From Mediannikoviicoccus sp037890055 (GTDB lineage Bacteria > Bacillota > Clostridia > Tissierellales > Peptoniphilaceae), in NCBI GenBank assembly GCA_037890055.1, contig JBBKBD010000004.1: 64,000 nucleotides of DNA. The stretch is one strand, 5' to 3'. A model generated the notes under the pieces. The model was not told the DNA's origin. It ran no database searches and saw only the letters and a program-made list of their open reading frames with translations. Below, piece by piece: positions 52,565-61,429 of the stretch. Each line of letters opens with the position of its first letter. Within the stretch, counting starts at the first letter, position 1. Made by a program: the position numbers and the translations under genes.

Positions 52565-53941
52565 TTGATTAGAAATGCTTTTGCATATGTAACAAGAAAG
52601 AGTTTGAAATCATTAATAATCCTTTTGGTTATCTTAGCCATGTCAACACTGAGTCTAATCAGTTTATCCATAAAAGATGCTACAGATAGAGCCTCAGAAG
52701 AGACCTTTGGAAATATTACAAATAGTTTTTCCATGGAGATAAATAGACAGGTTAACATGGGAACACCAAGGGGTGGCGGTAATGTTAAAGGCGAAGATAT
52801 AAAAAAGATAGCTGAGTCAGAGGATATTGACGGCTATGTTAAGAGGATTAACAGCGTTGCAGACCTAGTGGACCACGATATTATAGAAACAGATGAAACC
52901 CGTGCAGGTATGTCTGAAGAAAGAGCAAAGAACTTCGGAAGAACTGTTATGCTTACAGGAGTTAATGACTCATCAAAGGAAACTAAATTCGTTTCTGGAG
53001 CATATAAATTAGTTGAAGGTAATCACTTAGAACCACAAGACAAAAATAAAATTTTGATGCATAAGGACTTGGCTGCAAAAAACAATTTAAAAATTGGGGA
53101 CAAACTAAAAATAAAATCCAATCTATTTGATGCGGACAACGAAAAGGGTGCCGACGAAACAGTAGAAGTTGAAATCAAAGGGCTATTCGATGGACACAAT
53201 GAAGGTGGAGTAACTGCAGCACAGGAATTATACGAAAACACTTTAATAACAGACATTGACACAGCTGCAAAAGTCTATGGCAACACAGAAGACACAGCAG
53301 TGTACCAAGATGCCACATTCTTCGTAAAGGGAGACAAGGACCTAGACAAGGTTATAAAAAATCTTGGTAAGCTCGACATCAACTGGAGAGAGTATAACCT
53401 AATAAAGAGTTCATCAAACTATCCACTACTACAACAATCAATCTCAGGCATCTATGGAATCGCAAATAAATTATTTGCAGGCTCACTTATATTTGCTGGA
53501 ATTGTTGTTTCGTTGCTACTACTATTGTGGATGAACGCAAGAAAGAAAGAAATTGCAGTACTACTTTCCCTAGGAATTTCCAAGGCAAAGATATTTGGAC
53601 AATTTGTAATTGAATTACTATTTATTTCCATACCTGCCTTTATAGGTTCCTACTTCCTTGCAGATTACACAGGCAAGATGATCGGAAATAATATATTACA
53701 AAAAGTTACAGGCGACATCGCAAAGCAAGTTGCAAAACAAGCTTCATCTAGCCAGCTTGGTGGAGGTGCAGAAGTTGACGGATTTAACAAGACACTTACA
53801 AGCCTAGATGTAAATATAATGCCAAAGGCTGTGGGTTATGTAGTTATATTTATGTCCCTTGTACTTTTAATTTCACTTGTAATATCATCTACAAAAATTT
53901 TAAAGAAAAATCCTAAAGATTTACTAATAGATACAAATTAA
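52565..53941 (+). CDS. ABC transporter permease (MacB/FtsX type), second
   Basis: 458 residues, same architecture as the 50625 permease and clearly paralogous (LLSLGISKAKIFGQFVIELLFISIPAF). TM about 13-35, extracellular core about 40-300, three C-terminal TMs. A longer core with a Gly-rich patch (MGTPRGGGNVKG) is notable. TTG start with AGGAGG. Last gene of the redox/ABC operon, before a strong terminator. Confidence 0.9.
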   Translation: MIRNAFAYVTRKSLKSLIILLVILAMSTLSLISLSIKDATDRASEETFGNITNSFSMEINRQVNMGTPRGGGNVKGEDIKKIAESEDIDGYVKRINSVADLVDHDIIETDETRAGMSEERAKNFGRTVMLTGVNDSSKETKFVSGAYKLVEGNHLEPQDKNKILMHKDLAAKNNLKIGDKLKIKSNLFDADNEKGADETVEVEIKGLFDGHNEGGVTAAQELYENTLITDIDTAAKVYGNTEDTAVYQDATFFVKGDKDLDKVIKNLGKLDINWREYNLIKSSSNYPLLQQSISGIYGIANKLFAGSLIFAGIVVSLLLLLWMNARKKEIAVLLSLGISKAKIFGQFVIELLFISIPAFIGSYFLADYTGKMIGNNILQKVTGDIAKQVAKQASSSQLGGGAEVDGFNKTLTSLDVNIMPKAVGYVVIFMSLVLLISLVISSTKILKKNPKDLLIDTN

Positions 53942-53944
53942 AAA

Positions 53945-53968
53945 GTCGGTGCATTGCACCGACCTTTT
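53945..53968. terminator. Bidirectional terminator
   Basis: GTCGGTGC-ATT-GCACCGAC with CTTTT after it and AAAA before it, between the ABC operon and the convergent hypothetical gene. Confidence 0.88.
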
Positions 53969-54527
53969 ACATTTCCAAAAGTTCATCCACTGATTCCCTA
54001 ACATTATCCACATCACAAAACATTGGATCTAAATGTGTTAAAAAGTGCCAGTCATTATTATCTTTTTCTTTATACAATATGGCTTCGCCGTCTTCTGAAC
54101 CGAAGTAGCTTCTTGAAACTTCGAAACCCTTTTCTTCTAAGTAGCTCTTTGCTTCGTCAAAAACCTTCTCACGGTTTTCAATATAACTTTTCACGTCGCT
54201 ATTTTCAATGGCGTAGGCATCCACTCTTGTAACTCCGTCCACTAGTCCACTTCCAGGCTTTGACAAGTTTGGAATTTCCTTCCAATAGATATCTATATCC
54301 CCTTCGCCAACAAACATAAATTTTGTAATTGGAACAATATTATTATTAAATTCCAATTCCAAATAGTTTGGTATGGTGTCTAAATTTATTGATTCATATA
54401 AAAATCCATCTTCCTCAACACATCGATAGCCTTCAAGCTTTGAAATAAATTCTCTGCCCTCTTCAACGCTGTTAAATGTTGCAAGTTCAATTGAAATACC
54501 TTCTTGGTACAATTCTAAAATATACAT
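53967..54527 (-). CDS. Hypothetical acidic protein
   Basis: 186 residues from ATG 54527 (AAAGGAG upstream; an ATG at 54542 overlaps the sensor-kinase stop). Soluble, acidic; begins MYILELYQEGISIELATFNSVEEGREFI and ends FCDVDNVRESVDELLEM. No family recognised. Follows the two-component genes on the same strand, so likely in their transcript. Confidence 0.65.
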   Translation of the reverse strand: MYILELYQEGISIELATFNSVEEGREFISKLEGYRCVEEDGFLYESINLDTIPNYLELEFNNNIVPITKFMFVGEGDIDIYWKEIPNLSKPGSGLVDGVTRVDAYAIENSDVKSYIENREKVFDEAKSYLEEKGFEVSRSYFGSEDGEAILYKEKDNNDWHFLTHLDPMFCDVDNVRESVDELLEM

Positions 54528-54541
54528 ATTAACTCCTTTCA

Positions 54542-55852
54542 TTAAGACAATTCTATTTTAAAAATAAATTTTTTATTGTCCTTAGATACATCATAGTTCA
54601 AATTATAATTTAGTAAAAGATTTCTAACTATATATAGTCCAAGGCCGTTGCTATTTTCTTTGCTAGAATTAAATTCCACATTAAAAATTCTGTCAATGTC
54701 AAAGTCACTTTCAAAATTATTTTCAATATAAAACCAATCGTCAACAACGCCTATGTTAATAAAGCCACCTTCTTTAGTGTATTTTACAGCATTGCTTACA
54801 AGATTTGATAAAATAATTTTAAGTGCTGATCTACCAATATAAATTTCTTCATCTGCAATCCCGTTTTTAATGGCAATATTTTTTTGGCTTGCCATGACCT
54901 TATACTTTTCTAAAACATCTTTTAAAAAATCATTGATTCTTAAGGTCTCTTCATCGTCCTTTAAGTGTTCCAGTGAAGAGATGGAAAGTATTTGTGAAAT
55001 GTTTTGGTTTAGTCCATCAACAATTTCAATGCAGTTATCGATGTAGTAGTCTCTGTCTTTATACTTTCCAATATTGAATTTCATATTTTCAAGTATTATC
55101 TTTAGACTTGCCAGTGGAGTTTTAAGTTCGTGGGAAGCTCCTCTAAAGAAGTCGTACTTCAATTTTTCTAGCTTTAAAATCTCTTTATTTTTAATTTCTA
55201 AGTCGTCAATGGAATCAAGGAGAGTAAAATATAAATTATTAATCTGATCCTTTAGTTCTCCCACTTCATTTTTAGAGTCCACATTTAACCTTGCACCTTC
55301 ATCAAGCTCCATCATTTTATCAGTAACATTTTTAATTTCTTGAATATTATTCTTTATGGCCTTTGCATATATCAAAGATACAACTATTGAAAATAGAAAT
55401 GAAATTGAAAGGGAAAAGGGTAAAAACTTCAAACTAAGTTCTTTGGCATCCTTTTTCATGTTTGCAGTGGAAAGGAATTGTACAAATACTTTTTTATAAT
55501 CTTCTAAAGTAATTTCTCTTTCCTCGATGATTAATGAATTGTTGTCACTACTTGGGTCGATGCCAATATTATTTTCAATGGGAACTTCATTGTCCTTTAC
55601 ATTGTCATTCACAAAGGCCTTTATGTCGCTGCTCTTGGAATAAAAATCCAGTGACTGCTTTACTGAAGCTAGGTCCTTGCCGTTTAAGTTTGCAGAGATT
55701 TCGTCTGCCTTTTCAGTAATCTCTTCCTTTCTCGTTTCCAAATAGGTCTTTGGAAAGATAAAAAACACCAGTGAATGGATTAAGAGAATTATTACTGCAA
55801 GAACGGAAAAAATCTGTATAAACATTTTAGGAAATATTTTTAAATTTTTCAT
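54542..55852 (-). CDS. Sensor histidine kinase
   Basis: 436 residues: TM helix about 10-30, extracellular sensor (about 32-140), TM about 148-168, HAMP-like linker, H-box FFRGASHELKTPLASLKIIL, and ATPase lid region with N-box NLVSNAVKYTKEGG and GLGLYIVRNLLL. Partner of the overlapping response regulator (ATGA). Signal unknown; convergent to, not inside, the redox/ABC operon. Confidence 0.93.
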   Translation of the reverse strand: MKNLKIFPKMFIQIFSVLAVIILLIHSLVFFIFPKTYLETRKEEITEKADEISANLNGKDLASVKQSLDFYSKSSDIKAFVNDNVKDNEVPIENNIGIDPSSDNNSLIIEEREITLEDYKKVFVQFLSTANMKKDAKELSLKFLPFSLSISFLFSIVVSLIYAKAIKNNIQEIKNVTDKMMELDEGARLNVDSKNEVGELKDQINNLYFTLLDSIDDLEIKNKEILKLEKLKYDFFRGASHELKTPLASLKIILENMKFNIGKYKDRDYYIDNCIEIVDGLNQNISQILSISSLEHLKDDEETLRINDFLKDVLEKYKVMASQKNIAIKNGIADEEIYIGRSALKIILSNLVSNAVKYTKEGGFINIGVVDDWFYIENNFESDFDIDRIFNVEFNSSKENSNGLGLYIVRNLLLNYNLNYDVSKDNKKFIFKIELS

Positions 55853-56502
55853 TTTCTCTCCAATTTATATCCAACATTTCTTATGGTCACAATGCAGTCA
55901 AGCTCTAGCTTCTTTCTAAGCTCTTTAATATACACATCTATAACTCTGTCAAAGGGAATCTCGTCAGTTTCCTTCCACACATTATCTATTATCTGTGATC
56001 TTGTTAGGGCTTGCCCTTGGTTGTCTAACAGGTACTTAAGTATCTCAAGCTCCTTTGCATTCATATCCACTTCCTTGCCACGAAGCTTTGCAGTGTAGCT
56101 TGTGAAGTTTACTTCAGTGTCGCCGTATTCAAACTTCTCCGCTGAGCCGGAATATTTTTTTATTAGTGAGTCCACCCTAACCTTTAGCAGTGGTAACGAA
56201 AAGGGCTTTTCAATATATCCATCTGCCAAATTTGTAAATGCATCAATTTTATACTCTTCATCACTAAAGGCAGTTAGAATTAAAATTGGCAGTTCACTTT
56301 TCTTTCTAATCTCCTTTAGCACATCCAGTCCATTTATATATGGTATCTGAATGTCCAAGATAACAAGGTCTATGCTAGAGTCAAATTTTTCTAAAGCCTC
56401 TTTGCCGTCGGCAGCCTCTTCCACCCAGTACCCAAACTCTTTTAAATATTCACTTACCCCTTCTCTTATAACTTGATCATCTTCTACAATGAGAATTTTC
56501 AT
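55849..56502 (-). CDS. OmpR/PhoB-family response regulator
   Basis: 217 residues from ATG 56502 (GGAGGAG upstream; an earlier in-frame ATG at 56568 lacks one and reaches into the pst promoter region). Receiver domain with ILIVEDDQV, phosphoacceptor Asp in VILDIQIP and the Lys in EKPFSLP; winged-helix DNA-binding domain ending VTIRNVGYKLERK. Overlaps the kinase start. It reads divergently from pstS. Confidence 0.93.
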   Translation of the reverse strand: MKILIVEDDQVIREGVSEYLKEFGYWVEEAADGKEALEKFDSSIDLVILDIQIPYINGLDVLKEIRKKSELPILILTAFSDEEYKIDAFTNLADGYIEKPFSLPLLKVRVDSLIKKYSGSAEKFEYGDTEVNFTSYTAKLRGKEVDMNAKELEILKYLLDNQGQALTRSQIIDNVWKETDEIPFDRVIDVYIKELRKKLELDCIVTIRNVGYKLERK

Positions 56503-56567
56503 AAACTCCTCCAATTGATTTGTTGCTTTAATTATACTAAATTTGCTTAGATGAAGAAAACTATTCA

Positions 56568-56634
56568 TTTACAAATCTATTTAACATGGATTTAACAAAT
56601 CTCTACTTTCCATTTAACAAAGCCTTGTTATATT
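56568..56634 (+). promoter_or_regulatory. Pho box and promoter of pstS
   Basis: TTAACA at 56581, 56592 and 56614 (11-bp period, with the missing copy at 56603 degenerate) plus TTTACA at 56568, then a TATATT -10 at 56629-56634. PhoP-type regulators of Firmicutes bind TT(A/T)ACA repeats about 11 bp apart. Supports phosphate-starvation control, by the PhoP encoded in the same operon. Confidence 0.8.
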
Positions 56635-56662
56635 GTACTTACAATAAAGTTGGAGGTAAAAA

Positions 56663-57583
56663 ATGAAAGGGAGATTTAAATTTTTAGGAATTTTATTAGC
56701 AGTAACATTATTATTCACTGCATGTGGTAAAGGTGGTTCTGATACAGAATCAACAGAAGGTGCTGGTAACGAAACAACAGCAACAGAAGAAGCTTCAAAT
56801 AAAACTACTGGTGGAATGGAAGGAATGATTTCCGTTGTATCAAGAGAAGAAGGTTCAGGAACAAGAGGAGCTTTCGTAGAACTAGTTAAAGTAGAAGATA
56901 AAGATGGAAATGACGCAACATCAGTAGAAGCTGTTATTCAAAATAATACTGAAGCAGTGATGACAACAGTATCTGGTGAAAAATCAGCAATCGGATATAT
57001 CTCACTTGGTTCACTAAACGACACAGTTAAGGCTCTAAAAGTTGATGACGTTGAAGCAACTGCTGAAAATGTAGCAGATGGAAGCTACAAGATAGCAAGA
57101 CCATTTAATATCGTTACAAAAGAAGAACCTACTGGAGCAGAAGCTGACTTCATTGGTTTCATTCTAAGTGAAGAAGGACAAAAGATTGTTGAAGAAGAAG
57201 GCTATGTAAAAAGCCCTGAAGCAAAGGACTACACTCCAGATGAAAGTGCATCAGGCTCAATTGCAATAGCAGGTTCTTCGTCAGTAACTCCAGTAATGGA
57301 AAAATTAGTTGAAGCTTATAAAAATGTAAATCCAAATGTTAAGATTCAAGTAAACATGTCCGACTCAACTACAGGCGTTCAATCAGTAAAAGATGGTATC
57401 GCACAAATCGGTATGGCATCAAGAGAACTTAAGGACAGCGAAAAGGATTTAAATAAAGTTGTTATAGCAATGGATGGTATTGCTGTAATTGTTAACAAGG
57501 ACAACAGCTTAGATAGTATTTCAATGGACAATTTAAAATCAGTTTATCTTGGAGAAATTGAAAACTGGGAAGACGTAAAATAG
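56663..57583 (+). CDS. pstS: PstS-like phosphate-binding lipoprotein with swapped halves (apparent circular permutation)
   Basis: 306 residues. Lipobox at C21 (FTAC), acidic Thr/Glu linker to about 54, then the half that is normally C-terminal: MISVVSREEGSGTRGAFVEL (55-74), GYISLGSLNDTVKAL and FILSEEGQKIVEEEGYV (to 182). A linker follows, then the normally N-terminal half: SGSIAIAGSSSVTPVMEKL (197-215), DGIAQIGMASRELKD and GEIENWEDVK at the end (306). Known PstS proteins have the reverse order, joined at NWxxV...ISVVSREE. All phosphate-ligand regions are present. First gene of pstSCAB-phoU-phoPR. Confidence 0.88.
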   Translation: MKGRFKFLGILLAVTLLFTACGKGGSDTESTEGAGNETTATEEASNKTTGGMEGMISVVSREEGSGTRGAFVELVKVEDKDGNDATSVEAVIQNNTEAVMTTVSGEKSAIGYISLGSLNDTVKALKVDDVEATAENVADGSYKIARPFNIVTKEEPTGAEADFIGFILSEEGQKIVEEEGYVKSPEAKDYTPDESASGSIAIAGSSSVTPVMEKLVEAYKNVNPNVKIQVNMSDSTTGVQSVKDGIAQIGMASRELKDSEKDLNKVVIAMDGIAVIVNKDNSLDSISMDNLKSVYLGEIENWEDVK

Positions 57584-57592
57584 AGTGATAAT

Positions 57593-58477
57593 ATGGTAGA
57601 TAAAAATAGAAAAAAGTTTTATATAAAAGAAAATGCTTTTAAGTATGTGGCTCTGGTATCCGCATGTGCATCAATACTAGCGGTAATTGTAATTTGTTTC
57701 TTCATCTTTTCCAGAGGGCTACCTACTATAAAAGAGATTGGAATAAAAAACTTTATCTTGGGGACTAAATGGTCCCCTACTTCAAGTCCTCCAAGTTTTG
57801 GAATACTTCCATTTATTGTGTCAAGTTTCTATGTGACACTGGGCGCAATACTAATTGGAGTTCCAACAGGACTTTTCACAGCTGTATTTATGGCAAAGTA
57901 CTGCCCAAAGAAATTACATTCAACATTCACTGCGGGAATTAATTTAATGGCAGGTATTCCATCAATCATCTATGGTTTTTTTGGACTTACATTGGTGGTG
58001 CCACTAATAGCAAAGTTTATAAGTGGCAATGGCCTTACCATGCTTGCTGCAATTATAATTTTGGGGATAATGATACTTCCTACAGTTATATCCCTTTCAC
58101 AAGCTGCCATTAACTCGGTTGACGAAAGTTATTACGAAGGAGCCATAGGCCTTGGTGCAACAAAGGAGAGGGCAATCTTTACAGTTGTGCTTCCAGCGGC
58201 AAAGTCAGGAATACTTTCTGCAATTATTTTAGGAATGGGCAGAGCCATTGGAGAGACCATGGCGGTAATATTAGTTGCCGGTGGACAACCGAGAATGCCT
58301 AGGGGACTATTTAGAGGAGTTAGGACACTAACAATGAACATAGTTATGGAAATGGGTTATGCGGCAGAACTTCATAGAGAGGCGCTCATAGCAACGGGTG
58401 CGGTGCTATTCATATTCATACTACTAATCAACCTATTGTTTGTAATTAGTAAGAACAGGGGGATAAAGCATGACTAG
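57593..58477 (+). CDS. pstC: Phosphate ABC transporter permease PstC
   Basis: Membrane subunit of the high-affinity phosphate importer. 294 residues, six TM helices. The EAA loop reads EGAIGLGATKERAIFTVVLPAAKSGI, and GRAIGETMAVILVAGG is the usual PstC/A motif. ATG 9 nt after the pstS stop with a weak GAGTGAT site. Order pstS-C-A-B-phoU is conserved in bacteria. Confidence 0.96.
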   Translation: MVDKNRKKFYIKENAFKYVALVSACASILAVIVICFFIFSRGLPTIKEIGIKNFILGTKWSPTSSPPSFGILPFIVSSFYVTLGAILIGVPTGLFTAVFMAKYCPKKLHSTFTAGINLMAGIPSIIYGFFGLTLVVPLIAKFISGNGLTMLAAIIILGIMILPTVISLSQAAINSVDESYYEGAIGLGATKERAIFTVVLPAAKSGILSAIILGMGRAIGETMAVILVAGGQPRMPRGLFRGVRTLTMNIVMEMGYAAELHREALIATGAVLFIFILLINLLFVISKNRGIKHD

Positions 58478-59297
58478 ATCATCAAAGATATTAAAATTTT
58501 TCGTATATTTCTTTTCCATACTAACCCTTTTAAGTTTGGTATTCGTTGTGGCCTTTGTACTTATAAGGGGAGTTCCGCATCTTGAGCCACAGTTATTTTC
58601 ACTTAAATATACCAGTAATAATGCGTCCATGTTTCCAGCCATAATAAATACTTTAATTATGGTGCTACTGTCTTTAATCGTGGCAGTACCCCTTGGAATA
58701 ATGACTGCAATTTACTTGGCGGAGTATGCAGATAAAGAAAATAAAATCGTTAAGATAGTAAGAGTAACAGCGGACACTTTGTCAGCAATCCCTTCAATAG
58801 TCTATGGACTTTTCGGAATGCTTTTCTTCGTTTTATATTTAAAATGGAACGTATCAATACTTGCTGGGGCAATGACAGCTGCAATCATGATACTTCCACT
58901 AATAATGAGAAGTACGGAAGAGGCGCTTATTGCCATCCCACAATCCCTTAGGGACGCAAGCTTTGGACTTGGGGCAGGAAAGGTTAGAACCATAGTAAGA
59001 ATTGTACTACCTACAGCCATGCCGGGAATCCTTGCAGGGGTAATCCTTGGTATAGGAAGAATCGTTGGAGAAACTGCTGCACTATTATTTACATCGGGAA
59101 CAGTTGCAGAAGTCCCGAAAAAGATTGTTGGCCCCGCTTCTGGTGGTAGAACTTTGGCCCTACACATGTATGCACTTTCATCGGAAGGGCTAAAAGTAAA
59201 CCAAGCATATGCAACAGGGGTAATACTTTTGGTTTTAATATTACTAATTAATGGGCTATCAACTTTAATGGCGAATAAACTTGGAAGGAATAAATAG
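58470..59297 (+). CDS. pstA: Phosphate ABC transporter permease PstA
   Basis: Second membrane subunit. 275 residues, six TM helices, EAA loop DASFGLGAGKVRTIVRIVLPTAMPGI and GRIVGETAALLFTSG. ATG overlaps pstC by 8 nt, indicating translational coupling and balanced heterodimer assembly. Confidence 0.96.
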   Translation: MTRSSKILKFFVYFFSILTLLSLVFVVAFVLIRGVPHLEPQLFSLKYTSNNASMFPAIINTLIMVLLSLIVAVPLGIMTAIYLAEYADKENKIVKIVRVTADTLSAIPSIVYGLFGMLFFVLYLKWNVSILAGAMTAAIMILPLIMRSTEEALIAIPQSLRDASFGLGAGKVRTIVRIVLPTAMPGILAGVILGIGRIVGETAALLFTSGTVAEVPKKIVGPASGGRTLALHMYALSSEGLKVNQAYATGVILLVLILLINGLSTLMANKLGRNK

Positions 59298-60053
59298 ATG
59301 AACAAAACGAAAATAAAAATAGAAAATTTTAATTCATATTATGGTGACTTTCACGCCATAAAAAATGTTAATATGGAAATAAAAGAAAATGAAGTTACGG
59401 CTTTCATAGGACCTTCAGGCTGTGGTAAATCAACTTTGCTAAAAAGTTTAAACAGAATGAATGACCTAGTTTCGTCCTTTAAAAAAGAGGGTAACATATA
59501 CTTAGATGGCCAGGAGATTTTTACAGAAATGGATGTGTACGAACTTAGAAAAAGAGTCGGAATGGTTTTTCAAAAGCCAAATCCATTTCCCATGTCAATT
59601 TATGACAACATTGCCTATGGACCTAGAACCCATGGCATAAAAAATAAAAAGCAGTTGGACGAAATTGTTGAAAGGTCACTAAGACAAGCTGCAATTTTTG
59701 ATGAAGTAAAGGATAAGTTAAATAAATCTGCCTTAGCACTATCTGGTGGACAGCAACAGAGAATCTGTATTGCAAGGGCAATGGCGGTGGAGCCAGAAGT
59801 TATTTTACTAGATGAACCAACTTCGGCATTAGACCCAATTTCTACATCAAAGATTGAAGAACTGCTTGACGATATGAAAAAAGAATTTACCATCGTCATA
59901 GTTACTCACAACATGCAACAGGCTACCAGGGTTTCTGACAGAACGGGATTCTTTTTGCTGGGAGACTTGGTTGAGTTTTCCGATACGGAAAGCATGTTTA
60001 GCGTTCCAAAGGACAAGAGAACAGAAGATTATATTACAGGACGTTTCAGCTAG
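59298..60053 (+). CDS. pstB: Phosphate ABC transporter ATPase PstB
   Basis: 251 residues. Walker A GPSGCGKSTLLKSLNRMNDL is the PstB form, with signature LSGGQQQRICIARAMAVEPEVILLDEPTSALDPIS and His switch VTHNMQQATRVSDRTGFF. ATG directly follows the pstA stop; ribosome site GGAAGGAA lies in pstA. Confidence 0.97.
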   Translation: MNKTKIKIENFNSYYGDFHAIKNVNMEIKENEVTAFIGPSGCGKSTLLKSLNRMNDLVSSFKKEGNIYLDGQEIFTEMDVYELRKRVGMVFQKPNPFPMSIYDNIAYGPRTHGIKNKKQLDEIVERSLRQAAIFDEVKDKLNKSALALSGGQQQRICIARAMAVEPEVILLDEPTSALDPISTSKIEELLDDMKKEFTIVIVTHNMQQATRVSDRTGFFLLGDLVEFSDTESMFSVPKDKRTEDYITGRFS

Positions 60054-60061
60054 GAGGAGAA

Positions 60062-60739
60062 ATGAGAAGTAAATTTGATGAACAATTAAACACCCTAAAT
60101 GAAGAACTTACAGAGATGGGCGAACTCATTTCAGATAGAATCGTAGATGCCATAAAGTCATTTAGACATAGAGACTTGGTAAAGGCTAAGTTTATTATGG
60201 AAAATGATTATGATGTAAACGAATATGAAAAGAGAATTGAAGAAAGAGCCTTAAAGCTTTTACTAAGACAACAACCGGTGGCAAGCGACTTAAGACTTAT
60301 CTCATCTGCTCTAAAAATGGTTACAGACATGGAGAGAATCGGTGACCATGCAGTGGATATTGCAGAAATAGTAATGACAATTCCTGAAATTACTAAAGAT
60401 AAAACGTATGACAACATTATGAACATGGCGGACCTTTCCATTGAGATGTTGAAGGAGAGCTTAAAGAGCTTCGTTACTGGAGATTTATCTCTAGTGGACA
60501 ATATAAGACAGCATGACGACAAGGTGGACGAACTATTTAACAAAGTTAGAAAAGAAGTTATTCAAGAAATAAAAGACGTTGAAACATCTTCATCTGCCGA
60601 GTATGCAGTAGACATACTTATGACTGCAAAATACTTGGAGAGAATTGGAGACCATGCTGAAAATATTTCTGAATGGGTGGAATATTCAATAACTGGACAA
60701 CATGTGGAACACTTGCCACATGGACATAAGTTGGGATAG
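60062..60739 (+). CDS. phoU: Phosphate signalling protein PhoU
   Basis: 225 residues, two homologous three-helix PhoU domains with repeated metal-binding E/D-R-I-G-D-H motifs (MERIGDHAVDIAE about 97-109, LERIGDHAENISEWVEY near 190-206). Represses the PhoR kinase when phosphate is ample and connects it to PstSCAB. AGGAGG before ATG. Confidence 0.96.
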   Translation: MRSKFDEQLNTLNEELTEMGELISDRIVDAIKSFRHRDLVKAKFIMENDYDVNEYEKRIEERALKLLLRQQPVASDLRLISSALKMVTDMERIGDHAVDIAEIVMTIPEITKDKTYDNIMNMADLSIEMLKESLKSFVTGDLSLVDNIRQHDDKVDELFNKVRKEVIQEIKDVETSSSAEYAVDILMTAKYLERIGDHAENISEWVEYSITGQHVEHLPHGHKLG

Positions 60740-60741
60740 AT

Positions 60742-61428
60742 ATGAGAACTATATATTTAGTTGAAGACGAAGACAATATAAGAGACTTGGTAATATACGC
60801 TTTAGAAAACTCCGGATTTAAAGCGAAGGGCTTTCCCGATGGTCCTCTATTCATGGAGGCCATTAAAAATGAAAAGCCCGACCTAGTACTACTTGATATA
60901 ATGCTTGAAGGTATGGACGGCTACGAAATTTTAAAGACACTTAGAAGTGACGACAACTACAAAGACATACCAATCATAATGGTCACTGCCAAGGATGAAG
61001 AGATAGACAAGGTAAGAGGTCTCGATATGGGAGCAGACGACTATGTCAATAAGCCCTTTGGTGTTATGGAACTAATTTCAAGAATAAAAGCAGTTCTTAG
61101 ACGCTATGGCAAAAGTCAAACCGAAGAGACAGAAGATAAAATAATATTTAGAGATATTGAAATGGATTTATCCAAAAGAGTTGTCAAGGTTGCTGGAGAA
61201 AAGATAAAATTAACCTACAAGGAGTTTGAACTACTACATTATTTAATTGAAAATAAAAACATAGTCCTTTCAAGACAAAAGCTCACAGAGGAGATATGGG
61301 GCTTTGACTACGAGGGAGAGACAAGAACCATCGACGTTCACATAAGAACCTTACGACAAAAGCTTCAAAGGGAAGATTATATTGTAACGGTTAGAAATGT
61401 AGGTTATAAAATCGTAGACGGAGAATAA
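60742..61428 (+). CDS. phoP: Phosphate response regulator PhoP/PhoB
   Basis: 228 residues, OmpR type: receiver with IYLVEDEDNI, Asp in LVLLDIMLEGMDG and Lys in VNKPFGV; winged helix with TYKEFELLHYLIENKNIVLSR and IDVHIRTLRQKL. Encoded 2 nt after phoU, in the operon it should activate through the Pho box, giving positive feedback. Confidence 0.95.
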   Translation: MRTIYLVEDEDNIRDLVIYALENSGFKAKGFPDGPLFMEAIKNEKPDLVLLDIMLEGMDGYEILKTLRSDDNYKDIPIIMVTAKDEEIDKVRGLDMGADDYVNKPFGVMELISRIKAVLRRYGKSQTEETEDKIIFRDIEMDLSKRVVKVAGEKIKLTYKEFELLHYLIENKNIVLSRQKLTEEIWGFDYEGETRTIDVHIRTLRQKLQREDYIVTVRNVGYKIVDGE

Positions 61429-61429
61429 A

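Noticed and set aside
53967..56502. Two-component system as the regulator of the redox/ABC operon
   Set aside because: It is convergent and has no proven link; the phased repeats at 48347 are compatible but not evidence of a specific regulator.
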